Source of the DNA: Serinus canaria
Taxonomy: Eukaryota; Chordata; Aves; Passeriformes; Fringillidae
DNA: 64,000 nt
NCBI RefSeq assembly: GCF_022539315.1
Contig: NC_066316.1
Coordinates: forward strand, 54,995,994-55,059,993
Direction: 5' to 3'
The notes below the pieces were generated by a model. That model saw only the letters and a list, made by a program, of their open reading frames with translations. It did no database searches and was not told where the DNA came from. Positions within the stretch are counted from its first letter, which is position 1, and each line of letters begins with the position of its first letter. Of the stretch, positions 24,376-35,423 are shown in pieces. The position numbers and the translations under genes were made by a program.

Positions 24376-26741
24376 GCCCATTTTTTGCAGGAGTCTGATT
24401 TATTTCCATTAGGTAATAACTGGGGTTTTTTCATTATTCACCACTTATGAATTCAAATTTTAGTTCAGAGCAGTCATCCATGAAATATCTAAAACATGGT
24501 TTTGTTTTGTTAAACTAACAAACAAGAATAACAAAACTAAACAGAGCATAAAGTAGTTTTAGAAATAAACCCCTCACAGAAAAATGTTTTTACCTTCATT
24601 CACATTTTTAAAGCTTCATTAAAGATACCAACTTCCAATTTTCCACAGTTACTCACATTCTATCAGGAGCTAGATTAGCATTGCTTCATATCCTTTCAGA
24701 TTACCCTTAACATCAGCAGCTGCAGCCTTTGTGCCCTTATAGTTCACAGCAGTTTGTGATAATGATTTTGTACTTCCTCAGGCTTCACATCTTCACACAC
24801 TGATAAATTATGCATTTCTTTTTATTTCATATTTTGGGTGCTGTAGTTGGTAATCGACATCTTTGTAATAAAATTGGCTCTTTCTCCATGGGCACAATCT
24901 CCATTGCAGAGATAAGTGAGATGCTGTCAGGCTGCAGAGGATAAAAGGAGGATGCACACCCTTTTAGACAGAGCAGCAGTTTCAAAACAGAAGCTACCCA
25001 AATAAGAGTTTGTAATGAGCTTCCTGAAGCTGGACTTTCCTCACCTGTGGCTGCATGAACTTGCTTTGCACAGAGTTTATTGCTGGGTGTGGGGATGTGC
25101 CCTACTGTCAGATCCTAAGCAAGTGAGGTCCTCTGTAAGTGATTAATTTAAGACCAATACCAGACAAATTTGAACTTCAAGAATAAGAGAGAAAGATGGT
25201 CTCTAAAACCTTTGCATTTATCTAAAGACTCTGATACAGCATGAAAGCCACACCTATTTTCTGAGAACAAAAATAACCCCTTTCTGTAAAGAACAGAACG
25301 AGAACTGTAGGCAGTTTGTTCAATTCCAAACTTGCCCTCGAAGGCTAAACATTTATGGGTGTCTTAATGAGAGTGCTTCATCACTCCAGGTTCCAGAGTA
25401 ACTTTGTATCAAATAATTTTACAACTGAAATATATCGAGACTACACAATTAATCACAATAGCAGCACAAAATAGGTTCCAGGTGAGCCATCCAAAACATG
25501 CATCCTATACTCTAATTGTGACAAAGGAGGAAGGGCACTGATTGCCTTGTTCTCGTTCTCTCTATATGGGCAGGAGAAATAATTGTCACTGAAGGCACGC
25601 TCCCTCTGTAAATGGTCTTAAATTTGGTTTTCTGAAGTAAAGGGAGGTCATAAAGAAAGACTAGATATGTTAACAGCTCTGCACAAACCACCATGGCTAT
25701 TCCTTCATTTTGTTTTCTTTTCAAGATTACAGTGACTCATGATTTCTGCTTGACCCTAGTATCACTTGACATCTCCCTGTCTTTCATGTAGTACTTTACA
25801 TGAAGTATAGTGAGCTATTTTCTAAAAGGGGGTGTGCTGCCTTTGTTCAATATACTGAATTTTTCAAGCAGGGAAGACTGAAGAGTTTTTTCCACCCACC
25901 TTGTTGCACACTGAGAAACAGTACACGAAAGAAGCTTAAACAACCCTCCATTACAGTGAGTCAGTGAACACAAAGTTTCTTGGTGACACTCCATACAAAG
26001 TATTCCTCTTTCTGAAATGAAAAGCATCACTGCTGACTTTTGAATAACTTTCAAAAAATACTGTTCTGTATCTGTCAAGCATTTATCAAAAAACAGAACT
26101 GAAAGAGAAGACTGTATTTGTAGGTCAGAAGTTCACCTCCCCCCTCTATAGGAGATGACAAAGCCCTAGGTCCAAATGAATATTTGAACATTGAGTTTAG
26201 AAAGAATCTTAACACTTTTTGAATTTTCAGTGCTCAAATCTCTCACACATCTGGTATCTCCACTCTGTAATGCCAGTGTTAATGTCCCCAGGCACCTTCA
26301 GATCTGTACCTCTTTGTGTCTAATGTGCAGACATCTCTTGGCACCCTCAGTCCCACCAAAAACCCTGATGCTCTTCACTATATTTCCACAGAATTCAGGA
26401 TGAAGAGGGAACTCTTGGGGAACATCTCATGGGTCAAGTACAATACACAGCAGCATCTTTCTTTTGCTGCAGCACTTTATGGACTGACAGAAGGACCATA
26501 TGGGAGACTGGCATTCAACCTGGTTTGCAGCTTCCAGGTGACTCTCACTGCCCAGGAGATAACTTAATGGTGCATTTATTTGATTGTTGGTGGGGCGGGA
26601 AATACTTCCATCCAAATGTTTCTTCAAATATATAGCATCAGACCATCACAAAATAAAGTATTGGACCACTGGAGTCCCAAAGAATTTCAAATGACAGAGG
26701 TTTGAGGTGAGTGACTGGCGTTTTTTCTAATTTAGAGTAAA
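24376..26741. other. No recognised gene
   Basis: This stretch is unassigned. Open frames up to 87 codons occur, none recognisable. I see no CR1, LTR or RNA-gene signature. Confidence 0.5.
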
Positions 26742-27356
26742 CTATGGACCAGTCCTTGTGGAATTTTCATGGGAGATAGGCCTAGTCAAGCTGCACGAGT
26801 AGCTGAGCCAAGTGAACTCCAAACTCCCTTGTGTTTGAAAACAGAAGGATTGTCCCTCTCCTCCATGTATACTGAATTTGGGCTCTTGGGATTGGGTGGG
26901 GTTTTCCTGAATGAAAGGGTCAGGCCTGCAAGAGGTCTGCAAAGTGTGTGTAAACCTAAGGACAGGACTGATATCCACCCCTTCTCCCCAAGGCAGCTGC
27001 TGGTTGATTTAGCATCCACCCCCCGCCCCTGGAGGCTTTCTGGATTCCCTGCAGGATTTTGTCCCTGGGTCGCTTTGGCAGAGAGAGGGTGGTGAAGCAG
27101 GACATTCTATTTCACTGAGGGAGCCCAGGCCTCCTCGGGTCACATCTGGCAGCACCTGATGGGGAGGCATCAATTTCACCCTGCTGTTGATGTAGGTCAG
27201 AAAGGTGTCCAGCACCACATCCCCAGCGAGATTAAGGCATCAAGAGGGAGGCCACTTGCAGCTTCTGAAATGCAAAAATTGCTTTTTAGAGGCATAGGCA
27301 GAGACATCTGGCATCTGTCCACTCACAAAAAAAAAAAAAAAAAAAATAAAAAAAAA
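26742..27356. other. GC-rich block ending in an A-tail; possible retrocopy or exon
   Basis: The block is clearly richer in G/C than the flanks and ends at the right in an A run (27327-27356, one T interruption), which could be the tail of an RNA-derived insertion on the plus strand. On the minus strand a frame from about 27218 down to 26742 is open over roughly 160 codons except for one stop near 27009. That frame includes the stretch DTFLTYINSRVKLMPPHQVL. I do not recognise the protein in either direction. No AATAAA signal sits just before the tail and I could not match target-site duplications around it. Options are a decayed processed pseudogene, a non-coding exon, or a chance GC island. 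Confidence 0.3.
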
Positions 27357-27914
27357 TAGCAGGGCCCTGAGAGAGAGGGGCCACAGGACAAAACATGCAG
27401 GATGATTGAACATGCAGTCTGACATTTTATTTCATCTATGACTGTTTCTATGAAAAACTGTATGAAACTCGTGGTGACATCGGTTTCAAAAGGATTATCA
27501 ACCTGATTATACTGACTAGAGAATTAATTAATCACTGACATTTGTCAAAAAAGTAATTGAAATTCTATTACTTCATTATTAGCATAATGAAGAGATTGTG
27601 TTTGCCCTCTCTGGCAATCAATCAAGCATCTGGGATGCACTTCAGTGTCAAGAAACTAAATGTAAAACCAGAAAGTATTTGATTTTGAAAAGGGGTTATT
27701 TTGCTTGTTTGATGGATGCCACACACTATTTTTCAACAGTCAAGTATTTATTTTTGTCTTTCAGATGATAACTGTTCAAAGTCAGAGATCACAGATGGCA
27801 AACTGAAGTGGTTTACCTAAATTAAGGGAGTAGTTTGAACTAGAGATCTATAGGGTAAAACTAGTAATTTCCTCCATGACTTTCTATCAGTAGGTCTCAG
27901 GGTGTTTTATTACA
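27357..27914. other. No recognised gene
   Basis: This is A/T-rich sequence with no feature I can name. Confidence 0.5.
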
Positions 27915-28045
27915 GAGATCAGTATCCTCCCTGTTTATCACTGGTAAAAGTGACAAGAGAAGTGAAATGACGTGCCCTTAGATAAATTTAAAAAACAAGA
28001 CCTGAACCCAGCACTCCTAAGTTCACTGCTCTGCCATCCAGGTAA
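27915..28045 (-). mobile_element. MIR-like ancient SINE remnant, antisense
   Basis: The order of blocks follows the reverse complement of the mammalian/amniote MIR consensus: a 'tatcctccctgttta' segment, then 'agaagtgaaatgacgtgccc', then 'gacctgaacccagcactcc', ending in 'tcactgctctgccatcc'. MIRs are tRNA-derived SINEs with a conserved core, mobilised long ago by L2 LINEs. The copy is strongly diverged, as expected for its age. The match is from memory, so family and exact ends need a profile search. Confidence 0.55.
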
Positions 28046-28921
28046 AGAGAGCTAGTGCCATTTTCAAAACAAAGGGATGATTTTGTCCCTCACTCATTAC
28101 TGAAGCAAAAAATTATTACTTTATCACAGCATACATAAGCAGAGAAACCAGTATCTCATAAATGTGATGCTTGACTGCCAGCTAAGCTAAATACCTTCAG
28201 TCAGAAGCAAGGCAGAGTCATCAGGGTAATTTGTTCTCTTGTTGTCTGGATGCAGACACAGTTACCATCTGCTGCTAACCCTCTACTTGAATCACAATGC
28301 CACATGTACTTAAGGCACAGCCAGGCAGCAAATCCTGCAACTCGAGGTCAGGAGTTGCTTCATCTGCTGAATAGCAAAGACTCAAATGAGCCTGTTCAAC
28401 AGCATTCTCTGAACATTCAGTTGAAACTCTCTTCCAAATATCAAGACTTCAGCAGAACCTTATAATTTTTGACATAGCAGTAAGATATAATTTATTTTTC
28501 TGGTCCCTCACGCATATGGAAAATCATTGAAAGCTTGAGCAGAAAATAGCAGCTGGAGCTCCTTTATAAGGAGTCTCTGGGTAAGTGCAACCAGATCTAT
28601 TAGTTACAGGGCTGGTGGCTCTTTTCTCAATTCATACTGACTGTGATGGCAGCAAAGATTTATAGTTCATATAACTTTTTGCTTCAATGGTTGTATTGAG
28701 GTGTAATTCATGTGGTGGACAAGATGATAAAACTCAGCTTGCCAATAAAGGAGGATAAAACAGATTAAATTTTAGACATGGCTCAATTTTGGCTTAAAAT
28801 CAGATCATTTATGACAGCATGACTAAAAATGACAAACTCTCAGATTTCTTAGTGTGTAAGAGAAACCATCTAGTACTGAAATGGTCCATAGGGTTCAAAC
28901 TTAAATTTTGAGATATTAATC

Positions 28922-28981
28922 TATATATATGTAGATAGATAGATAGATAGATGATAGATAGATAGATAGATGTGTGTGTGT
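28922..28981. repeat. (GATA)n microsatellite with flanking TA and TG runs
   Basis: Units of TAGA run from about 28932 to 28971, interrupted once by 'gatgata'. They are preceded by 'tatatatatg' and followed by 'tgtgtgtgtg'. It is a compound tetranucleotide microsatellite, likely length-polymorphic. Confidence 0.95.
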
Positions 28982-29084
28982 ATTCCTAAGATATATTTAA
29001 ACCTATATATAAATATATGGAGATAGAGAATCTTCTCCTAAGACTTCTACAAAGATTTCTGGGGCTTTTTGCATGTAGCCAAAA

Positions 29085-29200
29085 TACCCATGGTCTTCTG
29101 GATGACTTTGAACAAATTTCTTTTTTTTTTTTTTTTTTTTTGGTTCTGTTATTCCATTTTAAAATGGTGGAAATAATACCATCTCTGTTTGGAAAGCATG
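29085..29200 (+). mobile_element. MIR-like SINE remnant split by a T run
   Basis: The text 'gatgactttgaacaaatttc' resembles the MIR core 'gaccttgggcaagt', and after a run of 21 Ts (29121-29141) come 'ccattttaaaatggtggaaa' and 'taatacc', which parallel the MIR block around 'tctgtaaaatgggg'. The T run would be an expansion inside the element. Divergence is high and the assignment rests on block order. Confidence 0.45.
29121..29141. repeat. Poly-T run (21 nt)
   Basis: This is an uninterrupted T homopolymer inside the putative MIR remnant. Confidence 0.97.
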
Positions 29201-29280
29201 TGTGTGTGCATCTGCTAAGTGGGAGGTATTTCTACCACTGGGATAACCACTTTGCTGAGGCATAGCCTCACCAGCTCTGG

Positions 29281-29874
29281 GTAACACAGCTATTGCTGTC
29301 TCACACTGGCAGAAGCCAACCACATTGTGCTAAAAGTACTGAGCAAAAGTTTGCAGGAAGAGATTATGCCAATGGCATGGCTGAGCAGGAAACACTGGAA
29401 CAAATCCTGCACGATGGCCACATAAGCACTCAGGCAGAAACAGAAGCCAGACTGTAATCCTGGGGATTTCAAGGTCCATTTCAGCAGCTCCTGGTAGCAA
29501 AGATCCGGAGGCAGCTTGGGTGGATGTTGGAGCTGGTTCTCCCTGAGGAGGGGTTGCAGCTGCTACAGCACCCATAGCTGAGCACAGCCCTGGAGCAGGG
29601 CCTTGGCCAGCTGGATCAGCAGCGTGGGCAGCAGGTACAGCAGCTGGAGTGGCTTGTCCCAGAGCAAGACTTGCAGCTCAGGGCAGACTGGCAAACTATG
29701 GCTGTCAGTGGGATGTTTGCTAGAGCAGAGTGATGTGCTGGATACTGACCAGTCCTCATTTACTCGTGTCACCTCTCTGCTGGCTCTCACTCGTGTTCCT
29801 TCTGCCTCTTGGCATGATATCTGGTGTAGGTTGTCCCTCTCCTTATGATCTTTTAGTCTTTCTCTTGTTAGCAC
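29281..29874 (-). pseudogene. Possible decayed coding sequence of unknown identity
   Basis: This block is richer in G/C than its surroundings. On the minus strand one frame is open from about 29874 down to 29290, roughly 195 codons, with a single in-frame TAG near 29575. The frame contains a leucine-rich hydrophobic segment (LQLLYLLPTLLIQLAKALLQ, about 29610-29670). A second hydrophobic segment near its end includes VQDLFQCFLLSHAIGIISSC (about 29360-29420), so it could derive from a membrane protein. I do not recognise the family. The absence of introns would fit a processed pseudogene, but no A-tail or target duplications are evident, and chance in a GC-rich stretch is possible. Confidence 0.25.
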
Positions 29875-31974
29875 TGGCAGGGCTTAACCCTTGACTGAGT
29901 TTTGCAGGTTGGTTTAGCGTGGTTTTCACTTCTGCAATTTGGTGGCAAGCAAAGGTCACTGTAGTCTGGTGGTGAAGAGCATTTTTACTACATTTTATCA
30001 TTGCACAGTTCCAACAGCAGACAGAGATTTGCAGCACAGAAACTGATGTGAGGAAAGGATGAGATGGAGACCTAGTACAAGTTAATTATAATATTAGATT
30101 AAATATTATTTAAGCATTTTACATTAGCTTAAATCTTTCCTTTGAATTTTAAGATTGCACTTCAATCTCAAGCAACGAAAAAATTATTTTCATAATATAT
30201 TCAGAATCAAGAAAGTAAATAAGATTTGAAGTAATGAAGGCAGAAAAAATAGCCTCATTGTATTTCCAGCTTCTCAGAGAAAATTGATAATTTCCTTTTC
30301 AAAACTCCAGTTTTATTGATTTTAATTTTTTTTTAAATAAAATTCCACTTCTTTAAAAAAATATATTCAAAATGTATTCCAAAACAGAGTTATCATCATA
30401 GTGAAGGGGGAATGTTGCACATAATACAGCCCAAAGTTAACTATCCACTTATTAGAAGCTGAGCAAATATTCTTGTGGATAGCAGTGGTTACGCTATGAT
30501 TATTGTTATCACTGCAATCCAACATCCTCATTTAACTCCATCTACCCTCACTGCCAAATGGTCTGTGGTGGTAGTAGCTGTGATATGAACTTGAATTGCA
30601 GAGACCAATGCTATTTTGAAGGAGATTTTATGTGTGTCTGTAGAGATTCAAAGGCTCTCTTTTGGATTGGGTCTTCTCCTCCTCCTGAAAATGGTTATCA
30701 AAAGTTGTATTTCATACTTTCTTTTAAAGTACATGTCAAGCCATCAGGTCAAAGTTGTTTTCTGCAGGCAACCGTTCCAAACTTGCCATTGTAAAATTTT
30801 GCTCTTGTACCCAAACTCACAGATTTGCAGAATCAGAATGAGGGACCTGAGCTTCACAAAGTTATTCTTCTCACTATTCACTTCTTATTTTGATTTTCTG
30901 CTTAACCAAGTATTTATTCTTCTTTACTCAGAAATAAGGAAATGTTGTCTTATGTTCCATACCATCAGTCTTGAATTAATTACAGGTTACCCAGCACTGG
31001 AACACCTCCCGTGAGATATTTCTGAAAATTGGTTAGGATTACCCTGAAAATTTGAGTTATTTTCCTGCTCTACTCCCAGCAAGATGTTCAAACATTCAGC
31101 TTTAAAAGAGGCTATCACAAAAAAAAAAAAAAAGAAAAAAAAAATCTTTATTTCTGTGCTTGTTATTCCCTGTTTGATAATTTTCCCTAAGATGTTTCTG
31201 CATCATTTTTCCATCTGCACTATTTTTCACGTCATTAAACTGCTTTCTAAGCCTTTATTTTGCTTTTTGAGCAATCACAAAGTTGCAAATTCTTAAAACT
31301 GCTACTCAAAAAGTTATACTCTTTTTCTTCATTCAGCTTTTCTTTTTCTTTATGGCCTTGGGCTTATTCACACCTTTAATGAGTTTAAAAATTAACCTAG
31401 ACTCCATTCCATGGTCTTGAATCTGAGACAGACACAGTTAATTTTGTATCAAGGCAGCCATTTTATTTTCTCTTAAAATCTGAGCTTCTCTCTGGAAAAA
31501 ATTAAACACCAACTCTGTGAAAGAAAAATGAACATTTACTTATTATACATGATTTTTTCTTTTTTTCTAAATACTCTAAAGGATCATTTTAAAGTCACTG
31601 TATACCTCCAAGCTAGTCTTTACTAAATGAGACATTTGGTTTTCAAATCTAATTCTTTGATGTATCAGTGACATTTAGGCTTTTTTTCATATAAAAGACA
31701 TTCTAAGTCTGTAATTCAGAAAATTATCTGTTATTCTAGAGATAAATAGGGGTCATTTAATCGAACTATAAATTCTTATCTCTATTTTTTGCTATGTATA
31801 TATTTTCTCCCATTGCTAGACACAGATAAGATCCTTTGACTTTTTTTTTTTACTGAGAAGAAAATGATAAAGGTTAATTTTAGGCTAGGAGTACATTTGG
31901 CATTTTCCCTAATTTTCTTATATCAAGAAGTTTAGTGCTCAGCTCTTTCCAGGGTACATATTTCTCCCAGAAAT
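29875..31974. other. No recognised gene; contains A-rich run at 31118-31144
   Basis: This stretch is A/T-rich. Overlapping plus-strand frames (30558-30794 and 30616-31014) encode leucine-rich chance peptides with no known relatives. A run of As broken by one G lies at 31118-31144. Confidence 0.5.
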
Positions 31975-33105
31975 CACAGAATTACAGAATCGTTTAGAAT
32001 CAAAAAACCTCTAAGGTCATTTAGTCTCACTGTTGACCCAGCACTGCTGAGTCCACTGCTAAAACCATGTCTATAAGTGTCACACCTACACACATTTTAA
32101 ATACCTTCAGGGATGGGGACTCCACCACTTCTCTGGACAGCCTGTTCCAGTGCTTGACAGCTCTTTTCATGAAGAAGCTTTTCCTAACAACCAATGTAAG
32201 CCTCCTCTGGTACAACTTGAGGCCATTTTCTCTTGTCCTGTTGCTGTCAGTAGCAAGAAGAGAACAATTCCAGCCTGGCTGTTCCCTCCTTTCAGGCATT
32301 TGTAGGGAGCAATAAGGTGTCCCTGAGCCTCCTTTCCTCCAGACTAAACATCCCCATCTCCCTCAGCTGCTCCTCCTCAGACTTGTGCTCCAGACCCTTC
32401 ACCAGTTCTGTTGCCCTTCTCTGGACGTGCTGCAGCCCCTCAAGTTCTTTCTGGAATGAGAGGCCCAGAACTGAACACAGGACACAAGGTGCAGAGTGAA
32501 AACAGAGTGCTGAGTACAGGGCTATGCTCACTGCTCTGATCCTGCTGGCCACACTATTTCTGACAAAAGGATGGCTTCCATTGGCCTTTTTGACCACACT
32601 GATGCCTTTTTTTCCACAAGGCAGTTTTTCAGAGCCTCTGCCCCAAGCCTGGAGCACTGCCTGTTGTTCCTATGACCCAAAAGGACCCAGCACTTTGTCT
32701 TGTTGGACCTCATAAAATTTGCTTCAGCCCCTTGATCCAGCATGTCCAGATCCCTTTGAAGAGCCTTTCTACTCTCCAGCAGATAAACATTCCCACCCAG
32801 CTTGGTGTCTTCTGCAAAGTGACTGAGGGTGCACTCAACCTCCTCATTCATAAAGATGTTCTAAATATCAACAAAAAACCCCTCACTGACAAAGCTGTTA
32901 AACAGGACTGGCCAAAACTCTGAGCTCTGGGAAGCTACCAATGACTGGGCACCAGCTGGATATAACTCCATTCACCACCACTCCCTGGGCTCAGCCATCC
33001 AGCCAATTTTTTCCCGAGCAAACAGTACACCTGGCCAAGCCATGAGCAGCCAGTAGAATGCTGTGAGAGACAGTGAAAAAGGCTTTTCTGAAGTCTAGGT
33101 ACCAT
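31975..33105 (-). mobile_element. CR1 LINE, 5'-truncated, antisense
   Basis: The left edge has the CR1 3' hallmark in reverse ('aatcacagaattacagaatc'). Reading on the minus strand, conceptual translation gives the C-terminal part of the CR1 reverse-transcriptase protein. It includes 'FAEDTKLGGNV' (about 32790-32820; the usual catalytic motif is FADD) and the downstream 'VQRRATELVKGLEH' and '[15 protein letters not shown]' blocks (about 32420-32380 and 32160-32100). The frame is broken by shifts, and one of the paired catalytic aspartates is changed, so the copy is dead. Similarity ends near 'gaagtctaggtacc' at about 33105, consistent with 5' truncation. Confidence 0.92.
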
Positions 33106-35395
33106 AAAATGCTGAAGAAATTCACCTCTGTGGGAGCCAGAGAACCGAAGTGATGTTTATGACCTATATACAGAAGTTGTTGGGAAGTGTTTATTATGCA
33201 TATTTCATCCTTTCAGATATTTTGGGAAAGATCACAACAAAACCTGATTTCCAGGAAAGAAAGATCTCATGACTATTAAAAGAAAAAAATATTTTTGATT
33301 TTTTTGGGTTTTTTTTCTCAACCAAGCAGAAAGGTAAGAGATAGAACACAGCAACACTCTTATGTGATGTGCCTTGGCAAGGCCGCTCTGACATATTGCA
33401 GCTGTCTGCAAAGTCTCCATCAGCTCAGCACAGACACACCTGGGACTTGTGACTCTGTCAGACAGTTGTGTCCGAGGGCCTGGCTTTGGGAAATCACATT
33501 GATCTATCTGATTGTTTTATCAGTTTGTGGAGAGGCTTGCACATCCCAAATCTCCATTATCCTCTCTGCTGTATTCAATGAGACAAAGCTTCTTTCAACA
33601 AGAATCATTTTACCTTTCTTTTCTTTTTGAAGAATCCAGTGCATTTTTGAATGCTATGGAAAATATAGCAGACCAGCCACTTAGAGACATTACCTTCTCC
33701 TTAGCTGCTTGCCAGTCTTGTGAATCAATCATGTCTCTGAAGATTGATGTCTGAAATTGAAACACTTCTCAGTAATTTTGGCCTGGACAGGTCCTGAGTT
33801 TGTTAGACTCTTTTGTTTCAAGTTTCTAAATGATCACCTCTCCAGGCTCTATACAGTTATTTTATTTGCTTGATTTATTATAAGGAGAGAATTCACAGTT
33901 AATTCAGGCTGAGAATAAATTTTTCTACAAATGTAGTTTCATAGTTTAATTTAATCTTCTCCTTCTTCTCCTCTGTTTTTCAGCTGCGGTTTTAAAAAAA
34001 GAGCTTGCAAGCTCCCCAGTAGTCATTCAATGAAACCTTAAGCCTTCTTTTTCTGTCAGAAGTCTGCTGCTGAGACACAACTTAAGCACTGCCTTTTGCT
34101 GCACAGATGAAAGGCAAGAATTGGAACTTAAAAATAGAACTCAAAGACACTACAAATACCAGTGATCCTTTTGAAAGGTAAAGGGAATAAAAAACCAAAA
34201 ATAGAACTTAGTAAAACAATGAAGATATGCTATGGATTTAAACTTGGCCTATCTCTTAAAGAGAGAAGTCTCTGCAAATTACAACAAAGGCTTTATTTCT
34301 CAGTCACCTAGTGAAGGAATATCCATCTAAAAGGTGGAGTTAATTAACTCTGCAGTCATAGCCAAGTGACACATTCAGTTTGTCAGAGAAGGTGCAGAGC
34401 TGGACAGCACAAAGGTTCCATTTTGTAGGTATTTTACTCCATTGCCCTGTGTGGGTAACAAAACCAAAATTAAAATACAAACAAACAAATAAAAAGTTAT
34501 TTATTTCCTGGTAAAGATTTGTAGAACACAATGAAACTTGGTCTTTTTCCTTTATAGTGTTTGGATCCTTATATATTCATAATTTATAGTATATATTTAT
34601 TAAGAACTTTTTGGGCTTTATAGTTTTTAGAGAGGGAAAGTTTGGGGTATTCCTCAGTTGCTGGTCTGACTAAAAAAAAGCTGGCATTTGTTGAACACCA
34701 GCAAGAGCTTCATCAGGCATTTAAGTTTTCAAGTCCAAAATGTGTCCTTGTCAATTAAAATATATTTCACAGGCTCAATCTTCTTTTTTTGTCTTTTTCA
34801 ATAGATCCATTAATCCATTTACCCATTCTAATTACAGAACTCTCATTTCTATTCCTATTGATTTGAGCAGTAATTTTCCCATCAGATTTAATGGTGCAGT
34901 ACAAGACTACAGATTCTCATCAGAATTAAGTCCTCTGATGCAACAGCCTTTATAAATTTATGTGGGTCAAGTATGGCAGGCACAACACATGCAAGTTACT
35001 AGGGTCACAGATTCTCTTTCAAATGAACCTGCATTTTTTGTGTTCTTCTGCTCAAAATTGTTCTACACATCTGATTCACAGTTTTGCTGTGAATACTTTG
35101 TGCCATCTTTTCAGGTCCTGAGTTACTTAAGAAACGAAAAAATAAAATTACAAGGAGAGGTTTGTTTCAAAATCTCCAATATGCAAATTGTAGCACTTAA
35201 AACATACCTAAGCATCAAATAACTGGGTGGATACCAGTGAAAAAGTGTTTAAAATGTGTTTAGTGTGAAATATATATTCCTTCAAGCATTCTGCATACCT
35301 TATTCTATATACCTTTTCTAACCTATACCTTAGTATTTGGGCTTGGTATACAACATTGCTTAATTAAGTCTATCACTTGCATTATATCACCGTGC
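33106..35395. other. No recognised gene
   Basis: This is A/T-rich DNA. A 111-codon plus-strand frame (33295-33630) and shorter ones are present but unrecognisable. There is no named repeat. Confidence 0.5.
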
Positions 35396-35423
35396 TGAAA
35401 ATCAATGGCACCATTGATTTTCA
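35396..35423. repeat. Perfect 13-bp hairpin with 2-nt loop
   Basis: The arm TGAAAATCAATGG (35396-35408) is followed by the loop CA and its exact reverse complement CCATTGATTTTCA (35411-35423). The next bases, 'aagaaaatcaaaattg', contain a further partial copy. It is too short for a typical microRNA precursor and has no T-run terminator. The role is unknown. Confidence 0.85.
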
